64,000 bases of DNA, from assembly GCA_001942185.1 (NCBI GenBank), contig MKJV01000145.1, positions 1-64,000 on the forward strand, in the 5' to 3' direction. This document shows, in pieces, positions 45,287 through 55,101 of the stretch. Source of the stretch: Pseudonocardia sp. CNS-004 (GTDB lineage Bacteria > Actinomycetota > Actinomycetes > Mycobacteriales > Pseudonocardiaceae). Position numbers and translations under genes: made by a program. Positions within the stretch are counted from its first letter, which is position 1; each line of letters opens with the position of its first letter. The notes beneath the pieces are model-generated. The model ran no database searches. It was given only the letters and a program-made list of their open reading frames with translations, and had not been told where the DNA came from.

Positions 45287-46831
45287 CAGCGCACCTCCTC
45301 CTCGGTCAGGTCCATCCGGGTCTCGGGCTTCCACGGCGCCAGGGACGCCAGAACGGCCAGCACGATCACGCCGACCGCAACACCCCAGCCGAAGGTGGCG
45401 AGCATCCAGGCCGGGTAGCCCTCGTAGGGCGTGGCGATGTCCGCGACCAGCTGCCGGATCAGCACGTAGAGCAGCGCCAGCGGCGCTACCACCCCGATCA
45501 GGCTCGCCACACGCCGCCCAGCGGGATCGAGCCGTGGTGGTTGAGGTGCGCGGCGAGCTCTCGCAGCACCCGGATACCCCAGGCCAGCACCAGCATGCTG
45601 ACGACGGCGACCAGCAGGATGCCGAACTGGTTGATGAAGTGGTCGACGATGTCGAGCACGTACAGCCCGCTGGTGGTGGAGAACAGCACCAGGCTGAGTA
45701 CGGCGGTCGGGATCACCACGGTGTACGTCGCTGGCTTGCGGGTCATCTCGAACTTGTCCCGCACGGCGGAGATCACGACTTCGATCACGCTGATCAGCGA
45801 GGTGAGGCCGGCGATCACCAGCGACCCGAAGAAGAGGAAGCCGAGCAGGGCCCCGGCCGGTGCCTGGTTGATGATCGCCGGGAACGCGATGAACGCCAGG
45901 CCGATGCCGTCGGAGGCGACCTCGGAGACCTCGACGCCGGAGGCTGGGCCATGAACCCGAGCGCAGCGAAGACCCCGATGCCGGCGAGCAGTTCGAAGCC
46001 GGAGTTGGAGAAGCCGACCACCATCGCCGACCCGGTCATGTCGGTCTTCCGCCTGACGTAGGAGGCGTAGGTGATCATGATCCCGAACCCGATGGAAAGC
46101 GAGAAGAAGATTTGCCCGTAGGCCGCCGCCCAGACGCCCGGTTCGGCCAGCGCTGACCAGTTCGGGCTGAACAACGCATCGAGGCCGCCGCCGGCGCCCG
46201 GCAGGAACAGCGCCTGCACCACCAGGGCGAGGAACGCGATCACCAGGATCGGGATGAAGATCATCGAGATGCTGCCGATGCCGCGCTGCACACCGAGTGC
46301 CATGATCACGATCAACGCCACCCAGACCACGAGCAGCGGCAGCAGCACACCGGGGACGAACTGCGTGTCGACGCCCGGGTCGCCCACCTGCAGGAAGTCC
46401 TCGAGGAAGAAGGCTTCCGGATCCTCGCCCCAGGCCTTGTTCAGCGAGAACAACGCGTAGCGCACCGCCCAGGCGAGCACGGCAGCGTAGTAGATCGCGA
46501 TGATGAAGCAGATCAGCACCTGCCACCAGCCCAGCGCCTCGGTGCTCTTCCGGGCCCGAGCGAACGACAGTGGCGCCGAGCCGCGGAACCGATGCCCGAG
46601 TCCGTAGTCGAGCAGCAGGAACGGGATGCCTGCGGTCAGCAGTGCGACCAGGTAGGGGACGATGAACGCACCCCCACCGTTCTCGTAGGCGACGTAGGGG
46701 AACCGCCAGATGTTGCCGAGCCCGACGGCGGACCCGATGGCAGCGAGGATGAACACACGTCGACTGGCGAACGCGCCGCGCCGTGCCTCCTCGGTCTGCG
46801 TTCCCGGCGTTCCGCCGGCGTTGTCGGTCAT
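45286..46831 (-). CDS. sodium-dependent NSS-family transporter, MetP type (two frameshifts)
   Basis: About 515 residues and twelve helices, LeuT fold. Helix 1 has the NSS signature IGSAVGLGNIWRFPYVAYENGGGAF with the unwound Na+/substrate site; helix 6 region SLSIGFGIMITYASYVRR and helix 8 region ALLGFLFFGSLVIAGLTSLIS follow. Missing bases near 45940 and 45507 break the frame. The following MetS-type gene supports a methionine/alanine importer. ATG 46831 follows AGGAGGAG. Confidence 0.88.
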
Positions 46832-46916
46832 GTCTCCTCCTGCAACTCAGCGCCCGTGTCGGACGTCTGCGTCAACAACATCCCGGGGGCGGAACTGTAG
46901 CTATTCAGCAGGGCGG

Positions 46917-47098
46917 ATGGCTCGTGGTAGCCAGCGTTTGAACGAGTTCGCCGGGCTCGCGGGCCGCGCCGCGGACCTTGCCGGCGTCGAGCCGCCGTCG
47001 CCGTGACGCTCGGCGCGTGCGCACCCTCGTGCTCGCCACGACCGGACGCCGGACCGGTACGCCTCGCCGCACCTGCCTGATCTACGACACGACCTCTG
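46917..47098 (+). pseudogene. remnant of an F420-dependent (DDN-type) nitroreductase
   Basis: ATG 46917 opens ARGSQRLNEFAGLAGRAADLAG, and about 100 bases on, in another frame, VRTLVLATTGRRTGTPRRTCLIYD matches the conserved N-terminal block of deazaflavin-dependent nitroreductases (LLTTTGRKSGKPRTTPLIY pattern). The F420-binding C-terminal half is missing; sequence switches to the methyltransferase remnant. Truncation, not only a base error, is needed to explain this. Confidence 0.5.
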
Positions 47099-47279
47099 GG
47101 AGGTCGATGTCGTAGAAGTCGACGGTCGACGGCGCCTCGACGCGCCAGGCCCGGGTGTCGAGCCCGGCGCCGAGGTCGAGCACCACCGCCTCCGGATGCC
47201 GGGCAATGTCATCGGTGCGCTGGAGCGGATGACCGGCCTGGAGGTTGTCGAGGTGAACGTATCGGTCAACGACGTGCAC
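47082..47279 (-). pseudogene. remnant of a PPM1/TIGR00027-type SAM methyltransferase
   Basis: 65 residues ending in RHPEAVVLDLGAGLDTRAWR and VDFYDIDLPEVV, the SAM-binding motif I and the acidic loop of leucine-carboxyl-methyltransferase-like proteins common in actinomycetes. Full members have about 270 residues; everything after motif II is absent, so this is an N-terminal fragment. Confidence 0.6.
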
Positions 47280-47379
47280 CGGCCCTCTGATGACGACGAC
47301 GACGTGCGGGCTCCGTCCGGCCCCCCACGCGTGAACACCGGCGAGGTCACCGGCGAGGTCACCGGCGGGCCGGACGAGG

Positions 47380-48156
47380 TCACATCTCGTCGAGGGCCAT
47401 CATCGATTCGGGTAGGACCTGACCGCCGTCGACGACGAGGCACTGACCGGTGATGTAGCCGGCCTCCTCGGAGGCGAAGAACAGGGCGGCGTTCCCGATG
47501 TCGGCCGGCGTGCCCAGCCTGCGCTGGGGGATCGATCGCGCCATCTGGTCGAGGTAGTCCTGCCCGAGGTCCGCGAGCCCCTCCGTGACGATGTTGCCCG
47601 GCAGCACGGCGTTGATGGTGACGCCCCGCGGGCCAGCTCCATCGCCGCCGTCCGGACGAACCCGAGCTGGCCCGACTTGCTGGCGCCGTAGTGGGACCAG
47701 CCGGGGTAGCCCGTGATCGGCCCGGTGATCGACGAGGTGACCACGATCCGGCCCCGGCCCGACCCGGTCAGCGCGGGCAGGCAGGCCTGGACCGAGAACA
47801 CCGTGCCCTTGAGGTTGGTGGCCAGCACGTCGTCCAGGTCCGCGGGCTTCACGTCCTCCAGACGGGCGGAGGGGAAGATCCCCGCATTGGCGCACAGCAC
47901 GTCGATGCCGCCGTGCCGGGCGAGCGCGGTGCGCGCCATCGCGTCGCACCGCTCGCGGTCGCGGACGCGCACACCACGGCCGACGCCTCACCCCCGGCCG
48001 TCGTCAGTGTGTCGACGGTCGAGGCGAGCGCGTCCTCGTCGCGCCCCACGACGAGGACCCGGGCGCGGCGGCGGCGAACACGCCCGCGATGCCGCGGCCG
48101 ATGCCCCGGCTCGCTCCGGTGACGACGACCGAACGGCCGGCGATCGAGGTGAACAT
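47380..48156 (-). CDS. SDR-family oxidoreductase, FabG-like (three frameshifts)
   Basis: About 259 residues. MFTSIAGRSVVVTGASRGIGRGIAGVFAA, then in successive frames VLVVGRDEDALASTVDTL, CANAGIFPSARLEDV, VTSSITGPITGYPGWSHYGASKSGQLGFV and NAVLPGNIVTEGL with ITGQCLVVDGGQ. Single missing bases near 48070, 47970 and 47632 account for the splits. Catalytic Ser/Tyr/Lys are intact. Substrate unknown; no operon partner. Confidence 0.83.
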
Positions 48157-48523
48157 CAGCGTCAACTCCGTGGCGGGGTCAGGGGTGCGGGGGCGGGTGT
48201 GTCCGGGTCGAGCGACCGTCCGGCCGACTGCAGGTGACCGAACACCGACTTGTCGGAATCCCAGATGCGCTCGCGCCGGCGCAGATGCATGCGGTGTCGA
48301 TCCGGCCGCACGAATCCTGTCGGGACTTCCCGCACACTGTCAACCACGACGAATGAAAAGCGTTTCATGAGTGAAAAGCGTTTCAGCGGGCATCGCCTCA
48401 GAAATGAGCGGGCTTGGTCCGAACGCGAGGAAGTTGGGCCTTGTGGCCCATCGGGGGATCCGTAATCATGTGCTTCACTCGGCGCGCGTTCCTCAGTGGA
48501 CATATCACACGAGAGTGGAGACC
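48157..48523. other. intergenic region between divergent SDR and APC permease
   Basis: About 370 bases without a gene. It holds the tandem TGAAAAGCGTTTCA operators. The rest shows no strong promoter or hairpin that I can name. Confidence 0.5.
48354..48385. promoter_or_regulatory. tandem TGAAAAGCGTTTCA operator pair
   Basis: Identical 14-bp sites at 48354-48367 and 48372-48385 (start-to-start 18 bases), each with TGAAA/TTTCA arms around AGCG. The style is that of LacI/GalR-family operators. They stand about 140 bases before the APC permease start. No LacI-type gene is in the window, so the regulator is encoded elsewhere. Confidence 0.6.
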
Positions 48524-50094
48524 ATGCCTGCAGCGAATTCCGGACCAGTGATTCGGAGCACGCACGCCGGAGTACAACGCCTGAAGCCGAACGCGGTCGG
48601 GCTCATGGCCGTCGTCTTCATGGCCGTCGCGACAGCCGCTCCGATCACGGCGATGGTGGGCAACGTGCCGATCGCGGTCGGTTTCGGGAACGGGGCCTAC
48701 GCGCCGGCCGGCTACCTGGTGGCCACGATCGTCCTGAGCCTGTTCGCGCTGGGCTACTCGGCGATGGCCCGCCACATCACGGCGACCGGAGCGTTCTACG
48801 GGTTCATCTCCTACGGGCTCGGCCGCGTGATCGGCATGGGGCCGGCGCGCTCACCACGCTCGCGTACGTGGTGTTCGAGGCCTCGCTGGTGGGGATCTTC
48901 TCCTTCTTCGCGAGCAGCTTCGCCTCCGGTCACCTCGGTGTCGAGGTGTCCTGGATCTGGTTCGCGCTGCTCATGCTGGTGATCAACGCGATGGCCACGT
49001 ACTTCAAGATCAATATGGCGGCCGGCGTCCTCGGGTTCTTCCTCGTGGCCGAGATCGTGATGCTGGCCCTGCTGGTGCTGGGCGTGTTGTTCGCAGGTGG
49101 TGGCCCGGAGGGCTGGTCGCTGCAGTCGCTCAACCCGTTCAACGCCTTCCAGAACCTGGAGGGCACCGTTCCGGACCCGAACAACGCAGGCGCGACGCTG
49201 GCCGTCGCGGGGTCTGCCGGGATCGGCCTGTTCTTCGCCTTCTGGTCGTGGGTGGGCTTCGAGTCCGCCGCCATGTACGGCGAGGAGTCGCGCAACCCGA
49301 CGAAGCTCATCCCGCGTGCACGATGCTGTCCGTCGTCGGCATCGGGATCTTCTACGTGATCGTCTCCTGGGCCGCGATCGTCGGCACCGGCCCGGACCGG
49401 GCGGTCGCACTCGCGCAGGAGAGCGCCACCGCGGGACAGATCTTCTTCGGCCCGCTGGAGGAGAACCTGGGCACCTGGGCTGCCGTCCCGTTCGAGTTCT
49501 TCCTGATGACCGGCTCACTCGCGTGCGGTATGGCGTTCCACAACTGCGCCTCGCGCTACCTCTACGCCATCGGCCGGGAGGACTCCCTGCCCGGACTCGG
49601 TCGCACCCTCGGGGCGTCGCACCCCGGCACGGCTCGCCCTACATCGCGGGTTTCGTCCAGTCGGGCATCGCGACGATCATCGTGCTCTGGTTCTTCGCCA
49701 CCGGTCGGGATCCTACGGGCAGCTCTACGCGCTCATGGCCCTGCTCGGGACCACCGCGATCCTCGCCGTCCAGGCGCTCGCCGCTTTCGCGTGCATCGCC
49801 TACTTCCACTTCCACCGCAACCGCCCCGCCGACGGGCACTGGTTCACCACCGGTCTCTCACCGCTGATCGGCGGCGCGGGAATGATCTACGTCATCTGGC
49901 TGCTCATCGACAACCGCGACTTCGCGGCGGGTGCGGCGGCCAACGATATCGTGTTCGCACTGTCCCCGTGGATCGTCGCGATCGTCGGAATCGGCGGAGT
50001 GGCCTTCGCGCTGGTGATGCGCAAGTACGCCCCGAGTCGCTACGAGATCATAGGTCGGGTGGTCCTGGACGTCAGAGAACGAAACGAGCTCTGA
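48524..50094 (+). CDS. APC-superfamily amino acid permease (four frameshifts)
   Basis: About 524 residues, twelve or more helices. N-terminus LKPNAVGLMAVVFMAVATAAPITAM is typical of amino acid/polyamine/organocation permeases; WSWVGFESAAMYGEESRNPTKLIP carries the conserved GFES...EE pair of helix 6/loop; FFLMTGSLACGMAFHNCASRYLYAIGREDSLP follows. Missing bases near 48845, 49315, 49635 and 49715 break it into five frames, the most of any gene here. ATG 48524 has GGAG nearby. Confidence 0.85.
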
Positions 50095-50109
50095 CGGGCG
50101 AGGCTTGTG

Positions 50110-50160
50110 ATGGCTCCATAGTGCTGTTCTTCTGTCTCAGACACAGCACTATGGAGCCAT
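50110..50160. terminator. perfect 18-bp inverted repeat at convergent APC/LysR ends
   Basis: Arms 50110-50127 (ATGGCTCCATAGTGCTGT) and 50143-50160 are exact reverse complements around a 15-base loop. The APC gene stops at 50094 and the LysR stop codon (50149-50151) lies in the right arm, so the hairpin can end both transcripts. No T-run is needed in many actinobacterial terminators. Confidence 0.75.
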
Positions 50161-51025
50161 AACGCTGAGGAAGTGCTGCAAGGTGACTGGTGGCGTGTTC
50201 TTCTGCCAGATCGCCGAGAGGGTCAATCGGCTCTTCGGGTGCTCCTGCAGGGGGCGGATGGTCACGCCCTCTCTGCGCAGTGTTGCCGCCGATGAGGGGA
50301 CCAGTGCCAGGCCGATGCCTGCGGCCACCAGGCCCAGCACGGTCTGGACGAGCCACACGCCGCGTTGCGCGATGCGGGGGGTGATCCCGGCGTCGGCGAA
50401 CAGGGCCGTGACGGCGGCGTGCAGGCCGGGCACGTCGTGGCGTTCGGGGAGGATGAAGGGCTCTCCGGCGACATCGGCGAGCGTGATTGCGGGCGCGTGG
50501 CGAGCGGGTGGGCGTCGGGGAGGGCGAGGAGGAGTTCCTCGGAGGCGAGGCGGCGCTGGGCGAGGTCGGGTTCGCTGATCGGCGGGTAGAGCACCGCGAC
50601 ATCGATTCGGCCGTCGTGCACGGCGCGTACCAGCGCGTCGGGGGCCATCTCGCGCAGGGTCAGTTCGACGTGCGGATGGGTGGTGCGGAACCGGCGCAGC
50701 AGATCGGGGAGCACGCCGTTGATCGCCGACGGGACGAACCCCACGGTCAGCCTTCCGGTGGTGCCCTCGCCGACGCCGCGGACCATCCGGACGGTCTCGT
50801 CGAGGTCGCCGAGCAGGCGGCGCGCCTCGGGCAGCAGGGCGGCGCCGGCGGCGGTGAGGCGGATGGTGCGCCGCGAGCGGTCGAACAGGGCGTGCCGATC
50901 TCCCGCTCGAGGAGCGCGATCTGCTGGCTGAGCGGGGGCTGGGCCATGTGCAGCCGCTGCGCGGCGCGGGTGAAGCTGAGCTCCTCCGCGACCGCGAGGA
51001 AGTATCCGAGCCGCCGGTAGCGCAC
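50149..51025 (-). CDS. LysR-family transcriptional regulator (two frameshifts)
   Basis: About 292 residues. HTH: RRLGYFLAVAEELSFTRAAQRLHMAQPPLSQQIALLEREIG; after a shift near 50900 LFDRSRRTIRLTAAGAALLPEARR, then TGRLTVGFVPSAINGVLPDLL; a second shift near 50495 gives LHAAVTALFADAGITPRIAQ and GIGLALVPSSAATL. GTG 51025 is the likely start. Divergent from the 3-oxoacid CoA-transferase genes across 85 bases, which it most likely controls (a CatR/BenM-like arrangement). Confidence 0.84.
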
Positions 51026-51110
51026 GAGACGCCATCCTATATGCAGAGCATCTGAGTTCAGACGAACCAGATGTTGGACGTATGGATCGTGGGCGTGGTC
51101 AGCTCGACGC

Positions 51111-51833
51111 ATGTCCACACTCGTCGAGCGAGGTGCCGTCGGCTCCGCTGTTGTCGATACCGCCGTTGTCGATACCGCTGTTGTCGACGTCGCCGAGGCG
51201 GTCTCGCGCGTCCCCGGCGGGGCCACGGTCATGGTCGGCGGCTTCGGCCTCGTCGGCGCACCGCTGACCCTGATCGAGGGTCTGCTGACGCACTCCGCGG
51301 CCGGCGATCTCACGATCATCAGCAACAACCTCGGCGAGCCGGGGCGCGGGCTGGGCCGGTTGCTCCTCGAGGGCCGGGTCCGCAAGGCGGTCGGCTCCTA
51401 CTTCACCAGCAACCCGGACGTCGTGGCCGCCTACCAGGCAGGCCGGTTGGAGATCGATCTGCTTCCCCAGGGCACGCTGTCGGAGGCGATCCGCGCCGGT
51501 GGCGCCGGGATCGGCGGCTTCTACACCCGCACCGGGTGGGGCACCGCGCTCGGCGAGGGCCATGAGGAGCGCACGATCCGCGGCGAGCCGCACATCTACC
51601 AGGAGAGCCTGCGCGCCGACGTCGCACTCGTGCGCGCCCGCGCCGCCGACGAGCTGGGCAACCTCGTCTACTCCAAGACCGCCCGCAACTTCAACCCGGA
51701 CATGGCCACCGCGGCCGACCTGGTGATCGCCGAGGTCGACGAGGTGGTGCCGGTCGGCGCACTGGACCCGGAGGCCGTCGTGACCCCGCACCTGTTCGTC
51801 GACGTGGTCGTGCTGAGCGGAGCCGCTCGATGA
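51111..51833 (+). CDS. 3-oxoacid CoA-transferase, subunit A
   Basis: 240 residues, class I CoA-transferase alpha subunit: GATVMVGGFGLVGAPLTLIEGLL, NNLGEPGRGLGRLLLEGRVRKAVGSYFTSN and GGFYTRTGWGTALGEGHEERTI. The N-terminus contains AVVDTAVVDTAVVD, encoded by three 15-bp near repeats (51147-51191). It pairs with subunit B, whose ATG overlaps the stop as ATGA. With a LysR neighbour it resembles PcaIJ or acetoacetate CoA-transferase sets. Confidence 0.88.
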   Translation: MSTLVERGAVGSAVVDTAVVDTAVVDVAEAVSRVPGGATVMVGGFGLVGAPLTLIEGLLTHSAAGDLTIISNNLGEPGRGLGRLLLEGRVRKAVGSYFTSNPDVVAAYQAGRLEIDLLPQGTLSEAIRAGGAGIGGFYTRTGWGTALGEGHEERTIRGEPHIYQESLRADVALVRARAADELGNLVYSKTARNFNPDMATAADLVIAEVDEVVPVGALDPEAVVTPHLFVDVVVLSGAAR

Positions 51834-52525
51834 CCGACATCCAGAACCGCATCGCCGCGCGCGTCGTGCCGCACATCCGGCCGGGCGCAGTGGTCAACCT
51901 GGGTATCGGCATCCCGACCCTGGTCGCGGACCACCTGCCGGACGGTCACGTCGCGCACCTGCAGACCGAGAACGGTCTGCTCGGCGTCGGCCCCACCCCG
52001 GCCCCGGACCAGGTCGACCCGGACCTCGTGCACGCGGGCAAGCAGCCGGTGACGGCGCGGCCGGGCGCTCCTACTTCGCCAGCTCGGCGTCGTTCGGGAT
52101 GATCCGCGGCGGGCACGTCGAGGTCGCGGTCCTGGGCGCCCTGCAGATCGACGCGGCGGGGCGGATCGCGAACTGGGCCATCCCGGGCAAGCCGGTGCTC
52201 GGCGTCGGCGGCGCGATGGACCTGCTCGTCGGCGCCGCACCGTCGTGGTGGCCACCGCGCACACCGCGAAGGACGGCTCGCCCAAGCTGGTGCGGGAGTG
52301 CACGTTCCCGCTCACGGCGCAGCGCCCGGTCGACGTCGTCGTCACCGAAGCGGCCACGTTCCGCACCGACGCGGGTGGCTGGTGCTCGTCGACCTGGCCC
52401 CCGGCGTCACCCTCGACTGGGTCCGCGCGCACACCGGGGCCCCGTTCCGCGTCGACCCGGCCGTCAGCGGCGCAGGGCCTTCCGCGCCAGCCAGTTCCCG
52501 ATCAGCTGCGCCAGCTGCACGATGA
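51830..52525 (+). CDS. 3-oxoacid CoA-transferase, subunit B (three frameshifts)
   Basis: About 232 residues. AARVVPHIRPGAVVNLGIGIPTLVADHLP and the catalytic-Glu block LQTENGLLGVGP open the protein; after shifts near 52058, 52238 and 52375 come SYFASSASFGMIRGGHVEVAVLGALQID, GAMDLLVGA, KLVRECTFPLTAQRPVDVVVTEAATF and LVLVDLAPGVTLDWVRAHTGAPF. The 3' end extends 62 bases into the convergent MetI gene. Adipate/succinyl or acetoacetate substrates are both possible. Confidence 0.83.
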
Positions 52526-53123
52526 GGACGATGATCACGACGGTGACCAGCGTGACCGTCCAGTCGAACTGCTGGTAGCCGTAGCTGATGGCGAAGTCGC
52601 CGAGCCCACCGCCGCCGACGTAGCCCGCCATCGCCGACATGTCCACGACGCCGATGAAGATGAACGTGTAGCCCAGGATCAGCGGTCCGAGCGCCTCCGG
52701 GATCAGCACGCTCCAGATGATCCGGAAACGGCTCGCGCCCATCGCGCGGGCCGCCTCGATCACGCCGGGGTCCACGGACACGAGGTTCTGCTCGACGATC
52801 CGGCCGATCACGAACGTCGCCATCGCCGACATCGGGAACAGCACCGACTGCGTGCCGATGGTCGTGCCCATCACGAGCAGGGTGAGCGGTCCGATCGCCG
52901 TGATGAAGATGATGAACGGGATCGGGCGCACGATGTTCACCAGCACGTTGAGCAGGCCGAACAGCGGCCCGTTCTGGAGCAGGCCGCCGCGGCGGGTCGC
53001 GTAGAGCGCCACGCCGAGCACCAGCCCGAGCGCGCCGGCGATGAGCATCGTCCAGAAGACCATGTAGACGGTCTGCTGGAACGACAGCCACAGGACGGGG
53101 GAGAGCGTCGCCCAGTCGGTCAT
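52464..53123 (-). CDS. metI: methionine-type ABC permease MetI
   Basis: 219 residues, five helices, intact. NIVRPIPFIIFITAIGPLTLLVMGTTIG and the coupling loop GVIEAARAMGASRFRIIWSVLIPEALGPLI are MetI-typical. ATG overlaps the MetN stop (ATGA). Works with MetN and the MetQ lipoprotein encoded upstream. Confidence 0.92.
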   Translation of the reverse strand: MTDWATLSPVLWLSFQQTVYMVFWTMLIAGALGLVLGVALYATRRGGLLQNGPLFGLLNVLVNIVRPIPFIIFITAIGPLTLLVMGTTIGTQSVLFPMSAMATFVIGRIVEQNLVSVDPGVIEAARAMGASRFRIIWSVLIPEALGPLILGYTFIFIGVVDMSAMAGYVGGGGLGDFAISYGYQQFDWTVTLVTVVIIVLIVQLAQLIGNWLARKALRR

Positions 53124-54160
53124 GACGGGACCTCCTGCACGAGCTCTTCCACGTGGGTGTGCGTGCGCAGCTCGGCGACCAGCGCGTCGACCGCGGGGTC
53201 GTCGCCGGTGAGCTCGAAGGTGATGGAGCCGAAGGGCTTCTCGGCGAGCTCGCGGATGCCGCCGTAGACGATCGTGCCGCGCACGTCGTGGCCGGCGATC
53301 ACCCGCGACACCGCGCCCCGGACGGCCGGGTCGTCCCGGACCGCCACGGTGACGATCCGGCCCGGGAAGTGCTCGCGCAACCGGGCGAGGGTCTCCTCCG
53401 ACGGCCGGTCGTGCAGCACGCTGTGCACGAACCGGCGGGTCGCCGGTTCGCGCGGGGCGCTGAACACGTCGTACACCGGGCCGCGTTCGATCACGCGGCC
53501 GGATTCCATCACGGCGACGGTGTCGCAGATGGAGCTCACGACGTCCATCTCGTGGGTGATGACGACGATCGTGGTGCCCAACTCGCGGTTGATCCGCTTG
53601 AGCAGGGCGAGGACGTCCTTGGTGGTCTCCGGGTCCAACGCGCTGGTGGCCTCGTCGGCGAGCAGGATCCGCGGTGACGTGGCCAGCGCGCGGGCGATGC
53701 CGACGCGCTGCTTCTGCCCGCCGGACAGCTGCGCGGGGTACTGGCGGGCCTTCTCGCCGATCCCGACGAAGTCCAGCAGCTCGGCCACCCGCTCCCGGCG
53801 CTGCTCGCGCGGCCGGCCCGCCACCCGCAGCGGGTAGCCGACATTGCCGGACACGCTGCGCGAGGAGAACAGGTTGAACTGCTGGAAGATCATCCCGACC
53901 TCCCCGCGCAGCTCCCGCAGCTCGCGCTCGCCGAGGGACCCGGTGACCCGGTCGCCCACGGTCACCGTGCCCGTCGTCGGGAGCTCCAGCGCGTTGATCA
54001 TGCGGACGAGCGTGCTCTTGCCGGCCCCGGAGTGGCCGATGACGCCGATGATCTCCCCGTCCTCGACGTCGAGGTCGACACCGTCGACGGCACGCACGCC
54101 TTCACCGCGGCCCGAGGGGAAGACCTTGCCCACTCCCCGGAAGGAGATCAGCGGTGCCAT
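53120..54160 (-). CDS. metN: methionine-type ABC ATPase MetN
   Basis: 346 residues. Walker A GHSGAGKSTLVRM, Q-loop GMIFQQFNLFSSRSV, signature LSGGQKQRVGIARAL, Walker B LLADEATSALDPETT and a C-terminal NIL/ACT-like regulatory domain (GTIVYGGIRELAEKPFGSITFELTGDD), which in MetN binds methionine for trans-inhibition. The full set N-I-Q identifies a methionine (D/L) importer. Confidence 0.92.
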   Translation of the reverse strand: MAPLISFRGVGKVFPSGRGEGVRAVDGVDLDVEDGEIIGVIGHSGAGKSTLVRMINALELPTTGTVTVGDRVTGSLGERELRELRGEVGMIFQQFNLFSSRSVSGNVGYPLRVAGRPREQRRERVAELLDFVGIGEKARQYPAQLSGGQKQRVGIARALATSPRILLADEATSALDPETTKDVLALLKRINRELGTTIVVITHEMDVVSSICDTVAVMESGRVIERGPVYDVFSAPREPATRRFVHSVLHDRPSEETLARLREHFPGRIVTVAVRDDPAVRGAVSRVIAGHDVRGTIVYGGIRELAEKPFGSITFELTGDDPAVDALVAELRTHTHVEELVQEVPS

Positions 54161-54163
54161 CGC

Positions 54164-55058
54164 TCAGACGCCCGTCGCGCGGATGTCGTTCTCGATCTGC
54201 GTCGTGGTGGCCTGCAGGTCGGCGGCGTCGTTCGTCGTGAACACACCGGTGTCGCCGAGGTCGGCGCGGATGGCAGCCTCGACCTCGGGGTCGTGGTACA
54301 GCGCCGCGAGCTGCAGGTACACCGGGTTGTCCTTGTCCTCGGCCCGCGACACGAACGCGTTGATGTAGGGCTTGGACGAGTCGCTGTTCGGGTCGTCGGC
54401 GAAGATCCGCTGCTCGTCGGTGAGGTTCGCGGCCGTGGCGTAGTTGTTGTTCACGATCGCCGCGTCGACGCTCTGGATGTTCGTCGCCGTCTGGGCGGCG
54501 TCGACCGGCACGACCTCGACCTTCGCCGACTCGATCTCGTTCGGCGTCGACAGCGAGTTGCCGCCGCCCCGCAGCGTGACCAACCCGGCGGCCTGCAGCA
54601 CCAGCAGCGACCGTGCCTGGTTGGTCGGGTCGTTCGGGATGACGACCTGGCCGCTGCGGGATCTGGTCGACCGAGGTGTGCTTCGTCGAGTACAGCGGCA
54701 GCGGGTAGACCGCCGTGGCGCCGATCGGGACGAGGTCGTCGTCGTTCTTGACGTTGTAGTTCGCGAGGTACTGCAGGTGCTGGAACTCGTTGAGCTGCAG
54801 CTGGCCCTGCGACAGGGCCGGGTTGGGCTGGTTGTAGTCCGTGAAGTTGACGAAGTTGACCGTGATGCCCGCTTCGGCGGCCTTCTGCTTGTAGACGTTC
54901 CAGTAGTTCTCACCGGCGTCGGCGACCCCGATGGAGACGACCTGGCCGGGCTCGCCGCCCGACGACGGTGCGGCACCCGGTGCGGCGCACGCCGCCGCGA
55001 ACAGGGCGAGGGGGAGCAGCAGCAGGGCAGGGCGGGTCAGGCGCGAGATGCGCGACAT
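54164..55058 (-). CDS. metQ: methionine-binding lipoprotein MetQ (frameshift)
   Basis: About 298 residues. Signal peptide with lipobox FAAAC near residue 24. Mature protein is NlpA/MetQ-like: VSIGVADAGENYWNVYKQKAAEAGITVNFVNFTDYNQPNPAL, QHLQYLANYN, VVIPNDPTNQARSLLVLQAAGLV and IVNNNYATAANL. One extra base near 54658 interrupts it. ATG 55058 with AAAGGAA upstream. Confidence 0.88.
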
Positions 55059-55080
55059 GGCGAGGTGGTTCCTTTCCGGG

Positions 55081-55101
55081 GTGCCCGGGGGGAACGGGCA
55101 C
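55081..55101 (-). promoter_or_regulatory. hairpin in the metQ leader
   Basis: GTGCCCG and CGGGCAC form a perfect 7-bp stem with a 7-base loop, ending about 10 bases before the metQ ribosome site. It could modulate translation. I do not see the conserved core of a known SAM riboswitch. Confidence 0.3.

Larger units (their letters stand above)
46832..47379. other. gene-remnant region between NSS transporter and SDR
   Basis: About 550 bases hold no intact gene. Two truncated pieces (a nitroreductase fragment and a methyltransferase fragment, listed separately) meet near 47088. A 12-bp direct repeat GGCGAGGTCACC stands in tandem at 47340-47363. Confidence 0.6.
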
